A stretch of DNA of 64,000 nucleotides from Myxococcales bacterium (lineage in GTDB: Bacteria > Myxococcota > Myxococcia > Myxococcales > Myxococcaceae), in assembly GCA_016191815.1 (NCBI GenBank), contig JACPVI010000071.1:24678-88677 (forward strand), read 5' to 3'. Under the pieces are notes generated by a model, which was given only the letters and a program-made list of their open reading frames with translations, made no database searches and was not told the origin of the DNA. Within the stretch, counting starts at the first letter, position 1; each line of letters opens with the position of its first letter. The position numbers were made by a program, and so were the translations under genes. Shown in pieces: positions 1 to 16,500 of this stretch.

Positions 1-1
1 C

Positions 2-2944
<2,943 letters not shown>

Positions 2945-2986
2945 ACGTTTTTCAACCTTTTCGCAGCAAAGAGACGGAGCCCACTA

Positions 2987-7189
<4,203 letters not shown>

Positions 7190-7213
7190 CAGTCCTGGCC
7201 AGGCGAAAAAAAA

Positions 7214-7255
7214 CGCCGCGACTCCGTGAAAAGGGGGAAACACGGAGCCGCGGCG
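7214..7255. terminator. Strong hairpin after rpoC (candidate terminator)
   Basis: Two 15-base arms (7214-7228 and 7241-7255) pair with a single mismatch around a 12-base purine loop, 25 bases after the rpoC stop. A run of eight A (7206-7213) lies immediately before the hairpin. Read on the minus strand this is the classic hairpin-plus-U-tract; read on the plus strand there is no U-tract after the stem. It may end rpoBC transcription without a U-tract, act on antisense transcripts, or stabilise the 3' end. The rest of 7256-7467 shows no gene that I can support. Confidence 0.6.
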
Positions 7256-7467
7256 GGTGCCCACCATAGGCTTGCCGGGAGAGCCTGACTTCAATCGGCG
7301 CGCCACCGGCGAGAGCGGGCAACCTGCCCAAGTGAGGACCGTTTTCGTCTCTGCGCTTCTGGCTTTTCAACCCGGAGGATGGTGCGCGCGCACTCCGCTT
7401 GCGCTCCGAGCGCATCCTTCCGGGCGCCCTGAAAAGTTACGCCCACGCCGCAATGCGTCACGGCTCC

Positions 7468-7496
7468 TTGACGTTGTTGGCGCGCTGCGTTATCCG
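7468..7496 (+). promoter_or_regulatory. Candidate sigma-70-type promoter for phasin-like gene
   Basis: TTGACG (7468-7473) and TATCCG (7491-7496) are separated by 17 bases, about 40 bases before the ATG at 7538. The -35 matches consensus at five of six positions and the -10 at three. This is an inference from spacing and location only. Confidence 0.4.
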
Positions 7497-7537
7497 TTTG
7501 CTTGCCGCCGAACAGGCGGCGCCACAAGGAGCGGGAC

Positions 7538-7939
7538 ATGAAGAACGGCAAGGGGCACTCGCTGCAGCAGTTCGTGAAGGGGCAGCTGGAAGAGGCGAGG
7601 GAGCGCTTCGACAACTTCGAGAAGGAGGCCGAGCAGGTCCTCAAGAAGCTGATCGCCAGGGGAAAGGCCCAGCGGAAGGAGCTGGAGGGATTGATCGTGA
7701 AGCTCAACGCGGGCGAGCTGCTCTCCAGCCCGGCGGTGAAGCAGCTCGGCAAGAGGGCAAGCCAGGCGAGGAGCGAATTGCGGAAGCGGCTGGACTTGCT
7801 CCAGGCGAGGGTGGTGCAGGCCTCGGGCGTGGCCACCCAGAGGCAGGTCAGGGACATCAACCGCGAGCTGGGGAGGCTCTCCAAGAAGCTCGACACGCTG
7901 ATCGGCAAGCGGGCCGAAGCTCGCCAGCCGACCGCGTAA
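7538..7939 (+). CDS. Small coiled-coil, phasin-like protein
   Basis: A 133-residue, highly charged, almost wholly alpha-helical protein with no signal peptide or membrane segment. Its pattern of Glu/Lys/Leu heptads (QQFVKGQLEEARERFDNFEKEAEQ) resembles phasins and the regulators of polyhydroxyalkanoate granules. I start it at ATG 7538 because AAGGA lies 7 bases upstream; an in-frame earlier ATG at 7502 has no such site and would add a basic, non-helical stretch. A second phasin-like gene follows 129 bases later, which supports a shared role on granules or another surface. No PHA synthase is visible in the window, so the function is inference. Confidence 0.75.
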   Translation: MKNGKGHSLQQFVKGQLEEARERFDNFEKEAEQVLKKLIARGKAQRKELEGLIVKLNAGELLSSPAVKQLGKRASQARSELRKRLDLLQARVVQASGVATQRQVRDINRELGRLSKKLDTLIGKRAEARQPTA

Positions 7940-8068
7940 GACTACGGAATTACAATGAAAAGCAGAGCCGGCGGGGTGCGACTTTCCTCGCCGCCGGCGC
8001 TTGTGGTTGACTGCGTGGAGCCCACCTCCCGGGGTGGGAGAAGTTCTTCCACGCCCCGGAGACAAGCC

Positions 8069-8413
8069 ATGGAAAAGGAAGAGAGCGTCAAAGAGAAGCG
8101 GCAGCTTCCCGAGCTGTTCGAGAAAGTCTGGGGCCAGGCCCTCCTCGCCGTGTCGACGGCGGAGGAGGAGGCCTCCAGGGTGGTGGGCAAGCTCGCGGAC
8201 GTGGCGGGGTGGAGCCAGGACGAGGTGAAGCGGCAGGCGAAGGAGCTGGGGGAGAGGCTGGCGTCCCAGCGCCGAGACATCGAGCGGAGCGTGGAGGAGG
8301 GCGTCAAGCGCGCCCTGCAGAAGTTGCGCGTTCCCCGCCGCGAGGAGGTCGCGGCCTTGAACGCACGAGTTGAGCAGCTCTCCAAGCGCGTGGAGGCGCT
8401 GGGGCAGAAGTGA
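8069..8413 (+). CDS. Phasin family protein
   Basis: A 114-residue cytoplasmic helical protein. The first part (LPELFEKVWGQALLAVSTAEEEA) and the C-terminal heptad segment (REEVAALNARVEQLSKRVEAL) match the layout of phasins that coat polyhydroxyalkanoate granules, including the short basic linker before the terminal coiled coil. ATG 8069 is chosen because GGAGA sits 6 bases upstream; the open frame extends further but reads through low-complexity leader. The leader holds an imperfect inverted repeat (outer arms 8015-8019 and 8048-8052, inner arms 8021-8026 and 8033-8038) that could fold in the mRNA. It pairs with the upstream phasin-like gene. Confidence 0.75.
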   Translation: MEKEESVKEKRQLPELFEKVWGQALLAVSTAEEEASRVVGKLADVAGWSQDEVKRQAKELGERLASQRRDIERSVEEGVKRALQKLRVPRREEVAALNARVEQLSKRVEALGQK

Positions 8414-8457
8414 TTTCGCAGTAGGGGCGCGGCGGCCGGACCGAGGCAACAAAGGGG

Positions 8458-9120
8458 ATGAGGAAGCTCGCCAGGTGGGCCCAACTGCTGTCGCGCGGCT
8501 GCGGGGTGCTTCCCCTGTTGGCGGCGTTTGCCCTGTCGCTTTCGCCCCGGCCCGCGAGTCAGGTAAAGCCGGTGGAGCCGGCGCCGCTGCCGGCGGACTA
8601 CCCGGTGATCGACTCGGTGCTGGCGCGGAGGGCTCCGGAGCTGGGGCTCATCCTCAGGCAGCAGCTTGCGATCGCGATCGCCGAGGAGTCGCGCAAGGCC
8701 GGGTACGATCCGCTGCTCGCGGTGGCGGTGATCGACGTGGAGTCGGATTTCGACGAGGCGGCGGTGTCGCCGAAGGGCGCCCGGGGGCTCATGCAGATCA
8801 AGCCCTCCACGCTCTACTTCCTCGCGGAGAAGGAGGGGCTAAGGCTCTCGCGCGAGGAGGTGGAGTCGGACCCGGCGCTCTGCGTGCGCCTGGGAATCCG
8901 CTATCTGCGCTCTTTGCACGACCGCTTCGGGGAGCTGGATCTGGCGCTGATGGCGTACAACGCCGGGCCCGCCCGGATCCGCGAGGCGACGAAGGCGGGG
9001 GAGCTGGACTTTTTCCGGCGCTACCCCGCGCTCGTCCGGCGCGACTTCCGCAGGCTCAGGGAAGGTGAAGGGCTGGGCGGGGACTGGGCGCTGGCGCTCA
9101 GGACACCTGCGGAACGTTGA
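8458..9120 (+). CDS. Lytic transglycosylase (SLT domain), exported
   Basis: Peptidoglycan-cleaving lytic transglycosylase, 220 residues. An N-terminal hydrophobic stretch (about residues 14-30) looks like a signal peptide, so the enzyme should act in the periplasm. The SLT fold follows: catalytic Glu in VESDFD (about residue 95), the GLMQI motif near 111, and AYNAGP near 166. These are the family's ES, GLMQ and AYNxG signatures. AAAGGGG directly precedes the ATG. Compared with full Slt70-type enzymes it is a minimal catalytic module with no LysM or U domain. Confidence 0.92.
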   Translation: MRKLARWAQLLSRGCGVLPLLAAFALSLSPRPASQVKPVEPAPLPADYPVIDSVLARRAPELGLILRQQLAIAIAEESRKAGYDPLLAVAVIDVESDFDEAAVSPKGARGLMQIKPSTLYFLAEKEGLRLSREEVESDPALCVRLGIRYLRSLHDRFGELDLALMAYNAGPARIREATKAGELDFFRRYPALVRRDFRRLREGEGLGGDWALALRTPAER

Positions 9121-9279
9121 GCGCCGGGTCCTCCGGACGAGAGCGCCCGTTGGATGGCCGGCTGAGCTTCGCTGGGAGCGGCGGTATCGACGCTGAGCGT
9201 GACATGGCGCCGCGGTTCAGCTACCTTCCGCGCCCTGTTCGCGTTCCCAAGGGGGGTGCCCATTCATAGAAGGGAAGCA

Positions 9280-10097
9280 ATGCCCACGAGGAAGTCGGAG
9301 GCTGCCAGGCCACCGGCGCCGCAGGAGGCGGCTGCGGCTTTTCGCAACACCGAGCCGGCCCGCAAGGCGCTCGAGCCAGCCGAGCTGTTGCCGATCAACG
9401 TCGATATTCCCCGGGCGGTGTCGACCGCGCTGGGCACGCTCGGGCCGCTCGCGGAGCTGCGGCCTCGCATCATAGCGGAGCTGCCCAAGCACCCGCTCCA
9501 CATCCTCGAGGGGCTTCGCGAGCTGGCGATGGCGGCGTGGTACGCCCATCTCCGGGTACTGCCCTCGCGGTCCCCAGTTCGGTGCAGGCATTGATCGATC
9601 AGGCCACGCCCCTGCGGCAACACCTGATGGTCGCCGCCGAGGCGCTGGCTTTCGTGAACCTGGTGAGCGGCGAGAGGGTGGGGGAGATCCGCTCCGGCAA
9701 GGGGCATCTGGATCTGGCGGGCGACCTGGTGGCGCTCTCCGCGCTGTTCTCCGACCACTGGGACCAGGCGAACGGCAGGACGGCGGTGCGGCGGGAGGAG
9801 ATCGAGCGCGCCGCCACGCTTGGGCCGGAGCTCTTGGTCGCGCTCGGGGCGCGGGAGCAAGAGAAGGAGATCATGCCCACCGAGGCAAGAGACGCGCGTG
9901 TGCGTGCCTTCACGCTGTTTTCCAGCGCATACGGCGAGTGCCGGCGGGCGGTGGCCTACCTTCGCTGGCATGAGGGAGATGCGGAGGAGATCACTCCTTC
10001 GCTCTTCGCCAGTCGCTCCGGCTCGCGCAAGCCGGGCGCCGATGCGGCGGAGACCACGGTGGGTGCGCCTGCTCCTACGGCTCCGGTGACCCCATAG
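9280..10097 (+). pseudogene. Conserved hypothetical gene split by a frameshift
   Basis: Two overlapping open frames read as one interrupted protein. The first (9280-9594) starts at an ATG with GAAGGGA upstream and runs through ELPKHPLHILEGLRELAMAAWYAHL before leaving frame. The second frame continues from about 9560 (SSVQALIDQATPLRQHL) to 10097 with the segments GRTAVRREEIERAATLG and RRAVAYLRWHEGDAEEI. The combined order matches a helical protein family I recall as common in myxobacteria, with no known function. The frame change falls near 9555-9575. It is either a true mutation or an error in the sequence; the good codon pattern on both sides fits a recent event. Confidence 0.65.
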
Positions 10098-10202
10098 GGT
10101 GAAATGTAGGTGGCCAGCGGTTTCGTCGGCTTTCTAGAGCTCCAGGCCGCGCCACCGAGGGAAGGCGGACCGCTCTCGGAAGTCCAGTTCGGGCACGGGA
10201 GG

Positions 10203-10385
10203 GCGGTTCGAGCGCGTCCTGCGTGTAACTTCGTGACGGTCAGGGCGGTCCGACCGCCTTCTGCCGTGTAGCTTCACGACAGTCGGGGCGGTCTGACCGC
10301 GGCCCTCCGCATGAGTTCTGCACAGTAGGAGCGGTTCGACCTCCCCAGCTTTCTGGGCCCGTGGCAGTAGTAGCGGTTCGATCGC
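10203..10385. repeat. Decayed 42-43 bp tandem array of palindromic GCGGT..ACCGC sites
   Basis: A short near-palindrome (best copy GCGGTCCGACCGC at 10245) recurs at 10203, 10245, 10288, 10331 and 10373, that is every 42-43 bases. Flanking bases are partly conserved (units 1 and 2 match over most of their length; later units share a CAGTAGGA-like segment just before the site), so this began as a tandem repeat. A weaker start is at 10165 and another variant at 10462. The spacing equals about four helical turns. The stretch 10098-10581 has no convincing gene. Confidence 0.75.
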
Positions 10386-10476
10386 GTGGAACCGGTCTCG
10401 GACGTGGTTGCCCCCGCCGGCACCGCGCCTTGCGGCGGGCCCAGGTGGTGGAGAGAGGGTAGCGGCTCGGACCACA

Positions 10477-10487
10477 CCCCCCCCCCC
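10477..10487. repeat. C11 homopolymer tract upstream of the RHS promoter
   Basis: Eleven consecutive C residues sit 22 bases before the candidate -35 element of the RHS gene. Long mononucleotide tracts are prone to slippage, so length variation could change spacing between upstream sites and the promoter. Confidence 0.8.
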
Positions 10488-10488
10488 G

Positions 10489-10537
10489 ATTTGTGCGACA
10501 AATATCACATTGAGTCTTTGGTTCGGTTCTCTACAAT
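10489..10537 (+). promoter_or_regulatory. RHS gene promoter with palindromic operator candidate
   Basis: A perfect inverted repeat ATTTGT-GCG-ACAAAT (10489-10503) is followed by TTGAGT (10510-10515), a 16-base spacer and TACAAT (10532-10537). The -10 matches consensus at five of six positions. Transcription would start near 10544, about 38 bases before the ATG at 10582. The palindrome abuts the -35 region, a usual place for a repressor or activator site. Confidence 0.6.
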
Positions 10538-10581
10538 TCCTGCGACGAGGCCGCCGAACTGCCGCCGCGAAAGGGGAGCCC

Positions 10582-13500
10582 ATGAAGGAGCGCATCCGGG
10601 GTGCGGGCTTGCTTCTCGCTGTTATCGCCGTCTCCTTCGCTCTGACGCCTCACAGCGCGGAGGCTGCTTGCCAGGGGGCCGCCGGGGAGCATATGGAGAA
10701 CACGACTGGCGGCGTCTTCTACATCTGCGGCACCGACGCCACCGATGAGAATCATCCGCCCAGCATTGTCACGTACGAGTGCGTGTGCTCGGGGACGTCT
10801 GACTGCGTCACGCCGTTCGGTTTGGGGTACGCCAGATTCCCGCCCAACCAGGGCGGCGCCGGCGAGTACCAATGCTGCGCAACCACCCTGACGACTTGCG
10901 AGACCCAGAAGAAGGAGTCCGGCTACGGGACCAGCAACCGCTGTCCATCCGGCGCGCCCGGCTGGCCGTGCTCCGAAGGAGCCGGCTGCACCGTGCCCGG
11001 CAAGCAGGGGCACTGCTCGCAGGGAGAGTGCAAGACGAAGGACGCAAGCGCCAACAGCGACAAGGCGTGCTCGAGCAACGGCGAGCTGGCCTTGGAGTTC
11101 GGGACCGAGTGCAAGCCGCGCCCAGGCATCGAGCGCTCCGAGACGTGCAACGGTGACGACGACAACTGTGACGGGCACGTCGACGAGGGCTGCGGACCAC
11201 CCGATCCGCCACCGCCGCCCCTCGACGGCCCGCTGCCGCTCGACGGCCCGCTGCCGCCCCCGGACCCGAATCCCGAAGGGCCCAACTGCTACGACAAGAC
11301 GAGCGGCCCGGTGGACTTGGCGACGGGCAACATGTTTTTCGGGCCCATCGAGCTCGCCTCCTTGCCGACGCCCACCGGCGCGCGGCTCCGAATCGCCCTC
11401 TCCTACAACAGCCGGAAGCTGACGGCGGGGGCCCTCGGCATCGGGTGGACGATGAATCTCGAGCAGGAGGCGCGCCCCGGCTCGCCGGACTTCATCTACC
11501 TCGACGGGAGCGGCGGAGCCACCGCCTTTCCACGGCCGCTCGCCATCGCGGCCGATGAGAGACTGCAGGGTGCTCGAGTTTTCCCAGACACCGCGCTTGT
11601 CTCCCGCGCCCGAAATGGCGCCAACCTCGGCCTCTACCTCGCCCGGGCCACCGAAGAAGTGTGCGACGCACTCGGCCGGTGTTTTCCCGTCCCCACCACC
11701 CAGCCCCGAGTGGCCTTCGCGGACGGCAGCCGCGCGGATTTCACCGAGGCCGGGAAGCTGACCGGTTTTCTGGACCGCCAGGGCAACCCAGTGGGCGTCG
11801 AGCGGGACGCCACCTCCGGCGTCCCCGCGAAGTTGCTGCAGGGCGCGAGGGCGGTGGAGCTTCAATACGTGTTTGCCGGCGGCCGCGTCACCGGAGCCAC
11901 CGCCTCCGTCAAGGCGGGCAGCGCAGCCGTCGACATTTCACGCGCCGTCATCGACTCGGACGGCTACCTGACGGCCATCTGCTCCGTGGGCCAAGCAGGC
12001 ACGCCGGGCAACAACTGCACCTGGCCCGGCGAGTCGAGCAGCCCGTGCAGTGGCCCCGGAGAGCGGGCGCTCTGGAGATTCAAGTACCAGCAGGTCTGCA
12101 CCAAATCCGGGTGCGAGCCGGTGAAGCGCCTCTCGGAGGTGATGGACGAAACCTGCGCGGTGGTGGAGCGCAACCAGTACGGCCTGGTTTCTGGCGTTGG
12201 CGTGGCCGTCACCTCGAGCTCCACCACCACCGAGTCGCTGAGCCTGAGCTTCATTCCGGACGCGACGAAGCCCTTCCGTGTCGCGGAGGTGCAGCTGACG
12301 CAGGCGCTCAGCCCGGCTACCCCGCCCCAGGGCAGCCTCCAGCCGGCCTTCGTTGGGCCGTCCATTGCGAAGTTGGACGGGCTGGTGTGCCGGGTGGCGG
12401 ATGTGTCGGGCAGTTGCGGCTGCGGCCCCGCGATGGCGCGCGGCTGGTTCCGCGACGAGTTTGGAGCGCCCAGGGTGTCCTCCTTCACCAGCGCCGAGTC
12501 GCACACCTCCTACTCGAGGGCGCCCGGCACTTCTCTGGACCCACACCGCTTCGGCTTGGTGACGCAGGAGACAAGGACGGATGCCAGCGCCTTCGCCTCC
12601 GGCAGCAAGGTTTTCACCTACGCCTACCAGCACCCGACGGTGCGGCGGCCCACCGTCATCATCGAGCCGGGCGCGAGCGGCACCACCAAGCAGACCGTCT
12701 ACGACTTCGACGATGACGACCCCGCCCACCCGTGCGTGGACGGCCAAACTCCGCAGGCTGGCACCCCGCTCATTCCCAACGAGAAGCCCACGCGCTTTCT
12801 CTGCCGCATCGCCGAGATGGCCGATGCGGCCGACTCCACCACCTGGCGGGTAACGCACTTGAGGCACGACGCCGCGGGGAGGGTGCTTCGGGTGGAGGGC
12901 CCGTCGGGAGTGGTGGTGCACGAGTACTACCCGGACAACGACGCCGACTCCTTGCGCGCGGGCATGTTGAAGAAGACGTCGCGGGTGGGAGGCGGCGTCA
13001 CGCTGGCGACGACATTTTCCGACTACCACTCCACTGGCCAGCCCAGGCGGGTATCGGGTCCAAACGGCGAGGTGACTCTCTTCGAGTACGACGAGCGCGG
13101 GAGGGTGGTGAAGCGCACGGCCCCCGACGGGGCGGTGACGCTCACCTCCTACGAGGCGAATTCGAAGCCCAGTGCGGTGGTGCTGCCCAGGGGCAACTCC
13201 ATCCACTTCACCTATGGGACGGGCGCCGACGAGCTCGGTCGGCTTGTGGAGGTGGCCTGGCACGAGGGCGCCACCCGGACGACGCGGTTGGTCCAGCGCC
13301 GGCGCCTCCTCTATGACAGAGGCGGAAACGTCCTCCTTGAAGAGCATTTCGAGGGCAACAGCAGCACCCCGGTGCGGCGGATTCAGCGCGACTACGACGA
13401 GGCACACCGGGTGGTGCGAGAATTCGGCGCCGACTTGGCGGACAAGAAGGAAAACTCGTACCACCACGGCCGGCTCTCGAAGGTGGTGGACGAGCTCGGC

Positions 13501-16500
13501 CGGCCGACGGACTTCGCCTTCGACGGCTTCGGGCGCCTGCGCCGGGTTTCCGCCCCGCTCGGGGCGGTGACGGCATACGGCTACGACTCCCGGGACAACC
13601 TCACCTCCGTCACCGACGCCAACGGCAACACCACCTCCTACGCCCACGACAGCTTCGACCAGCTTCTCTCCGTCACCTCGCCCAACACCGGTTTCACCTC
13701 CTACCGCTACACTCCCGACGGGCTATTGGCCGAGGTGGTGGATGCGGAGGCGAGAAAGAAGCTCCAGGCGGTGGAGACGGCTTACGACGGCCTGCGCCGG
13801 CCCACGGCGGAGAAGCTGATTCAGTACGTCGAGGTGCCGGTGCCGTGTCCTCCACTCACCATCTGCGAGCCGCAGTTGCGGCGCGCCGGCGAGAAAGCGC
13901 TCGTGGCCTTCGGCTACGACGTGGGCGCCAACGCGCTGGGGCGGCTATCCTCGGTGGACTTCTCCGCCGGGAAGGTGGCCTACGGCTACGACGCCGCGGG
14001 CCGGCTGGAGCGGGAGAGATGGACACTGAGCGGCCTCTCCACTCCACTGGACTTCGACTACACCTACCACCCCGGAGGCGCCCTGGAGAGCCTCGCCTAC
14101 CCGCCGCAGACTCCCGGCGAGGACAGGCTTTCCCTGGAGGTGGACTTGGGCTTCGATGAAGAGGTGTCGGAGCTGCGGCTGGGAGGCAAGGTGCTGGCGC
14201 AAGGAGTGGCCCACCACCCCTTCGGCGGAGGGGTGAAGCGCTTCACCCGCGGCAATGGCCAGGTGACGGGCATCGGGCAGGACTTGCTCGGCCGGCGCAC
14301 CTCGGTGGAGGGGAAGCCGCTCAACCTGGGCTACACACTCTTCCCCGACGGCGAGGTGGACACCGTGACGGAGGGCGGCGACGTCGCGCGGACCAGGAAG
14401 TACGGCTTCGACAACCTCAGACGCCTCACCAGCGCCTCGTACACCGCGCCGGGGGTGACGGCTCCGCTCCTCTCCGAAAGCTACGACTACGACTTGGCGG
14501 GCAACCGGCTCCTCAAGACGCGCGACGGGAAGCAATTCAAGTCGGAGTTCGACTTGAGGAGCGGGACGCAGACGCCGGCGAACGACTTGCTCCGGAAGGT
14601 GGTGGACCCGTCGGCCTCGGGGGAGGAGTGCCGCGGGCCGGGCGCGAGTGCCGAAGCGGCTGGAGGCGGAAGCGGGAAGCCGGCCGGACAGGGTGGCGGC
14701 AACGGCAAGGGAAACGGCGGGGGAAAGGGCAAGGGCGCCGAGCAGGGTGGTGGCCAGGGGAAAGGAGGCAGCGCCTCCTGTCCGGGCGCCAACGGCGTGC
14801 GGAACAGAAACCTCGCTGGCGTGGAGGCCGGGTGGAAGGAGCTGCTCCGGGCCACGAGGCAGCTCGTCTTCGACTTGCCGCTTCTTTCGGAGGAGGAGAT
14901 GTACAGCCGGACGCAGGAAATCCTCCAGGGCCTCTCGAAGTGGATGGAGGAATTCGACATCTCCGCGCCGGCGCTGCATGCCATCCTCCTCTCCGCCCGG
15001 CACGGGAAGGAGTCCTTCGCGGACGTCTTCCTGGAGTTTCTGAGGAGGCGGGCCGAGGGCAAGGCCTTCGGCGATGAGGACTTGAAGCTTCTGCAGGCGC
15101 TCGTCAACCTCGCGGAGAAGGCGCAGGTGCGGGAGGCGGGGGCAATCGACCCGCGGTGGGAGTACTCCTACAACGCCTCGGGCGACGTGGTGGAGACGAA
15201 GTACGTGGTGCCCGGGGAAGTCATCCCCCAGAGCGGCGGCCGGCGCTTTCCCGACTTGGAGACGGTGTACTGCTTGGGCTACGACGAGCTGCGGAGGCTT
15301 ACCGGGGTGGAGTACCTGACTCGCCTCGTTGCGCCGGGGGCCTCGCCGGCGTGCCAGGACACATCGCGGGTGACGCTGGCGGAGTACCGGTACGACTTCG
15401 AGAATCGCCGCGTCTACAGCAAGGTGGCGGGCAAGGAGGTGTTTTCGCTGTATGGGCCTTCCGAGGAGCTTCTGGCCGAGGCGTCGGCGTCGGGGGTGGT
15501 GGAGCGGCTCTTCGCATACCTGGAGGGAGAGCCATTGGCGATGGTGGTGACGAAGGAGGGGACGGCGCTTCGGCCCTCGACCCCGCCCCAGCCGGGCTGC
15601 TCTTCGGCGGGAGCCGGCTACACCACGCTGGCCGTCTGCCTCGCGCTACTCGTCATCGCGCTCCGGCGGCGAAACGGGCGCGGCGCGGTCCTCTCGGCGC
15701 TGCTTGTCTTTGCGGTGCTCGCCTCCACCTGCGGACCGGTGGAAGGCACCAAGCCGCACGGACACGGCTCGGCGAAGAAGAAGCCAGGGCGCGGGGCATC
15801 GCTCAAGGACCCGCTGTACTTCTTTCACAACGACAGGCTGGGGACGCCGGTAAGGCTGACGGACGAGAAGGGGAAGGTGGTGTGGCGGGCGGAGTACCGG
15901 CCGTTCGGGGACTTGCAGAAGTTGGAGACGGACCCGGATGGCGACGGGGTGCACGTGGAGAACCCCTTGCGCTTCCCCGGCCAGTACGACGAGGCCATCG
16001 CCGCCCTGCTCCAGGCCCAGGGCCCCTACTACAACTGGCATCGGTGGTACTCGCCCGACATCGGCCGGTACCTCCAAGTAGAGCCAAAGCTGCAGTACCC
16101 GCAGTTCGCGTGGGCGCGGGCGTCGGCGGGAGGAACTATGCCCGCGTTCTCATACGCATACGACAACCCGCTGATCTACGTAGACCCTACTGGGTTGCAG
16201 GGGACCTGTGCCGGAGGACGCTGCGCTGCGATCAACTCGATGGGCGAGCTCGCCGAGGCTGGAGGAAAGGCCGCGCGGGCGGCCGCAGCCGCAGCAGCAG
16301 CCACTGCCGCGGCCTCGCAGACGAAGTCGTGCGACATTGCGACGACCGAGACAAAGGAAACCGAGGATCCGTATAACAAGTGCAGCGAGCAGCTCACCTC
16401 GTGCAGCCGTTGCTGTAGTATGAAGATCAAACCGATCGCACCGGACAAGTTTCCGACGTGCATTTCCGAGTGCCTATTGGTTTTTCACATTGCTTGTCGG

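Noticed and set aside
10203..10385. Repeat array considered as a CRISPR
   Set aside because: Units are degenerate, the conserved core is only about 13 bases, the units drift along the array and no cas genes are present.
10408..10581. Earlier start for the RHS gene
   Set aside because: The extra residues are read through the C11 tract and the promoter; ATG 10582 has a ribosome binding site and signal peptide.
10134..10595. 153-codon minus-strand frame through the repeat array
   Set aside because: Composition follows the repeats and C-tract; no ribosome binding site or protein-like features.
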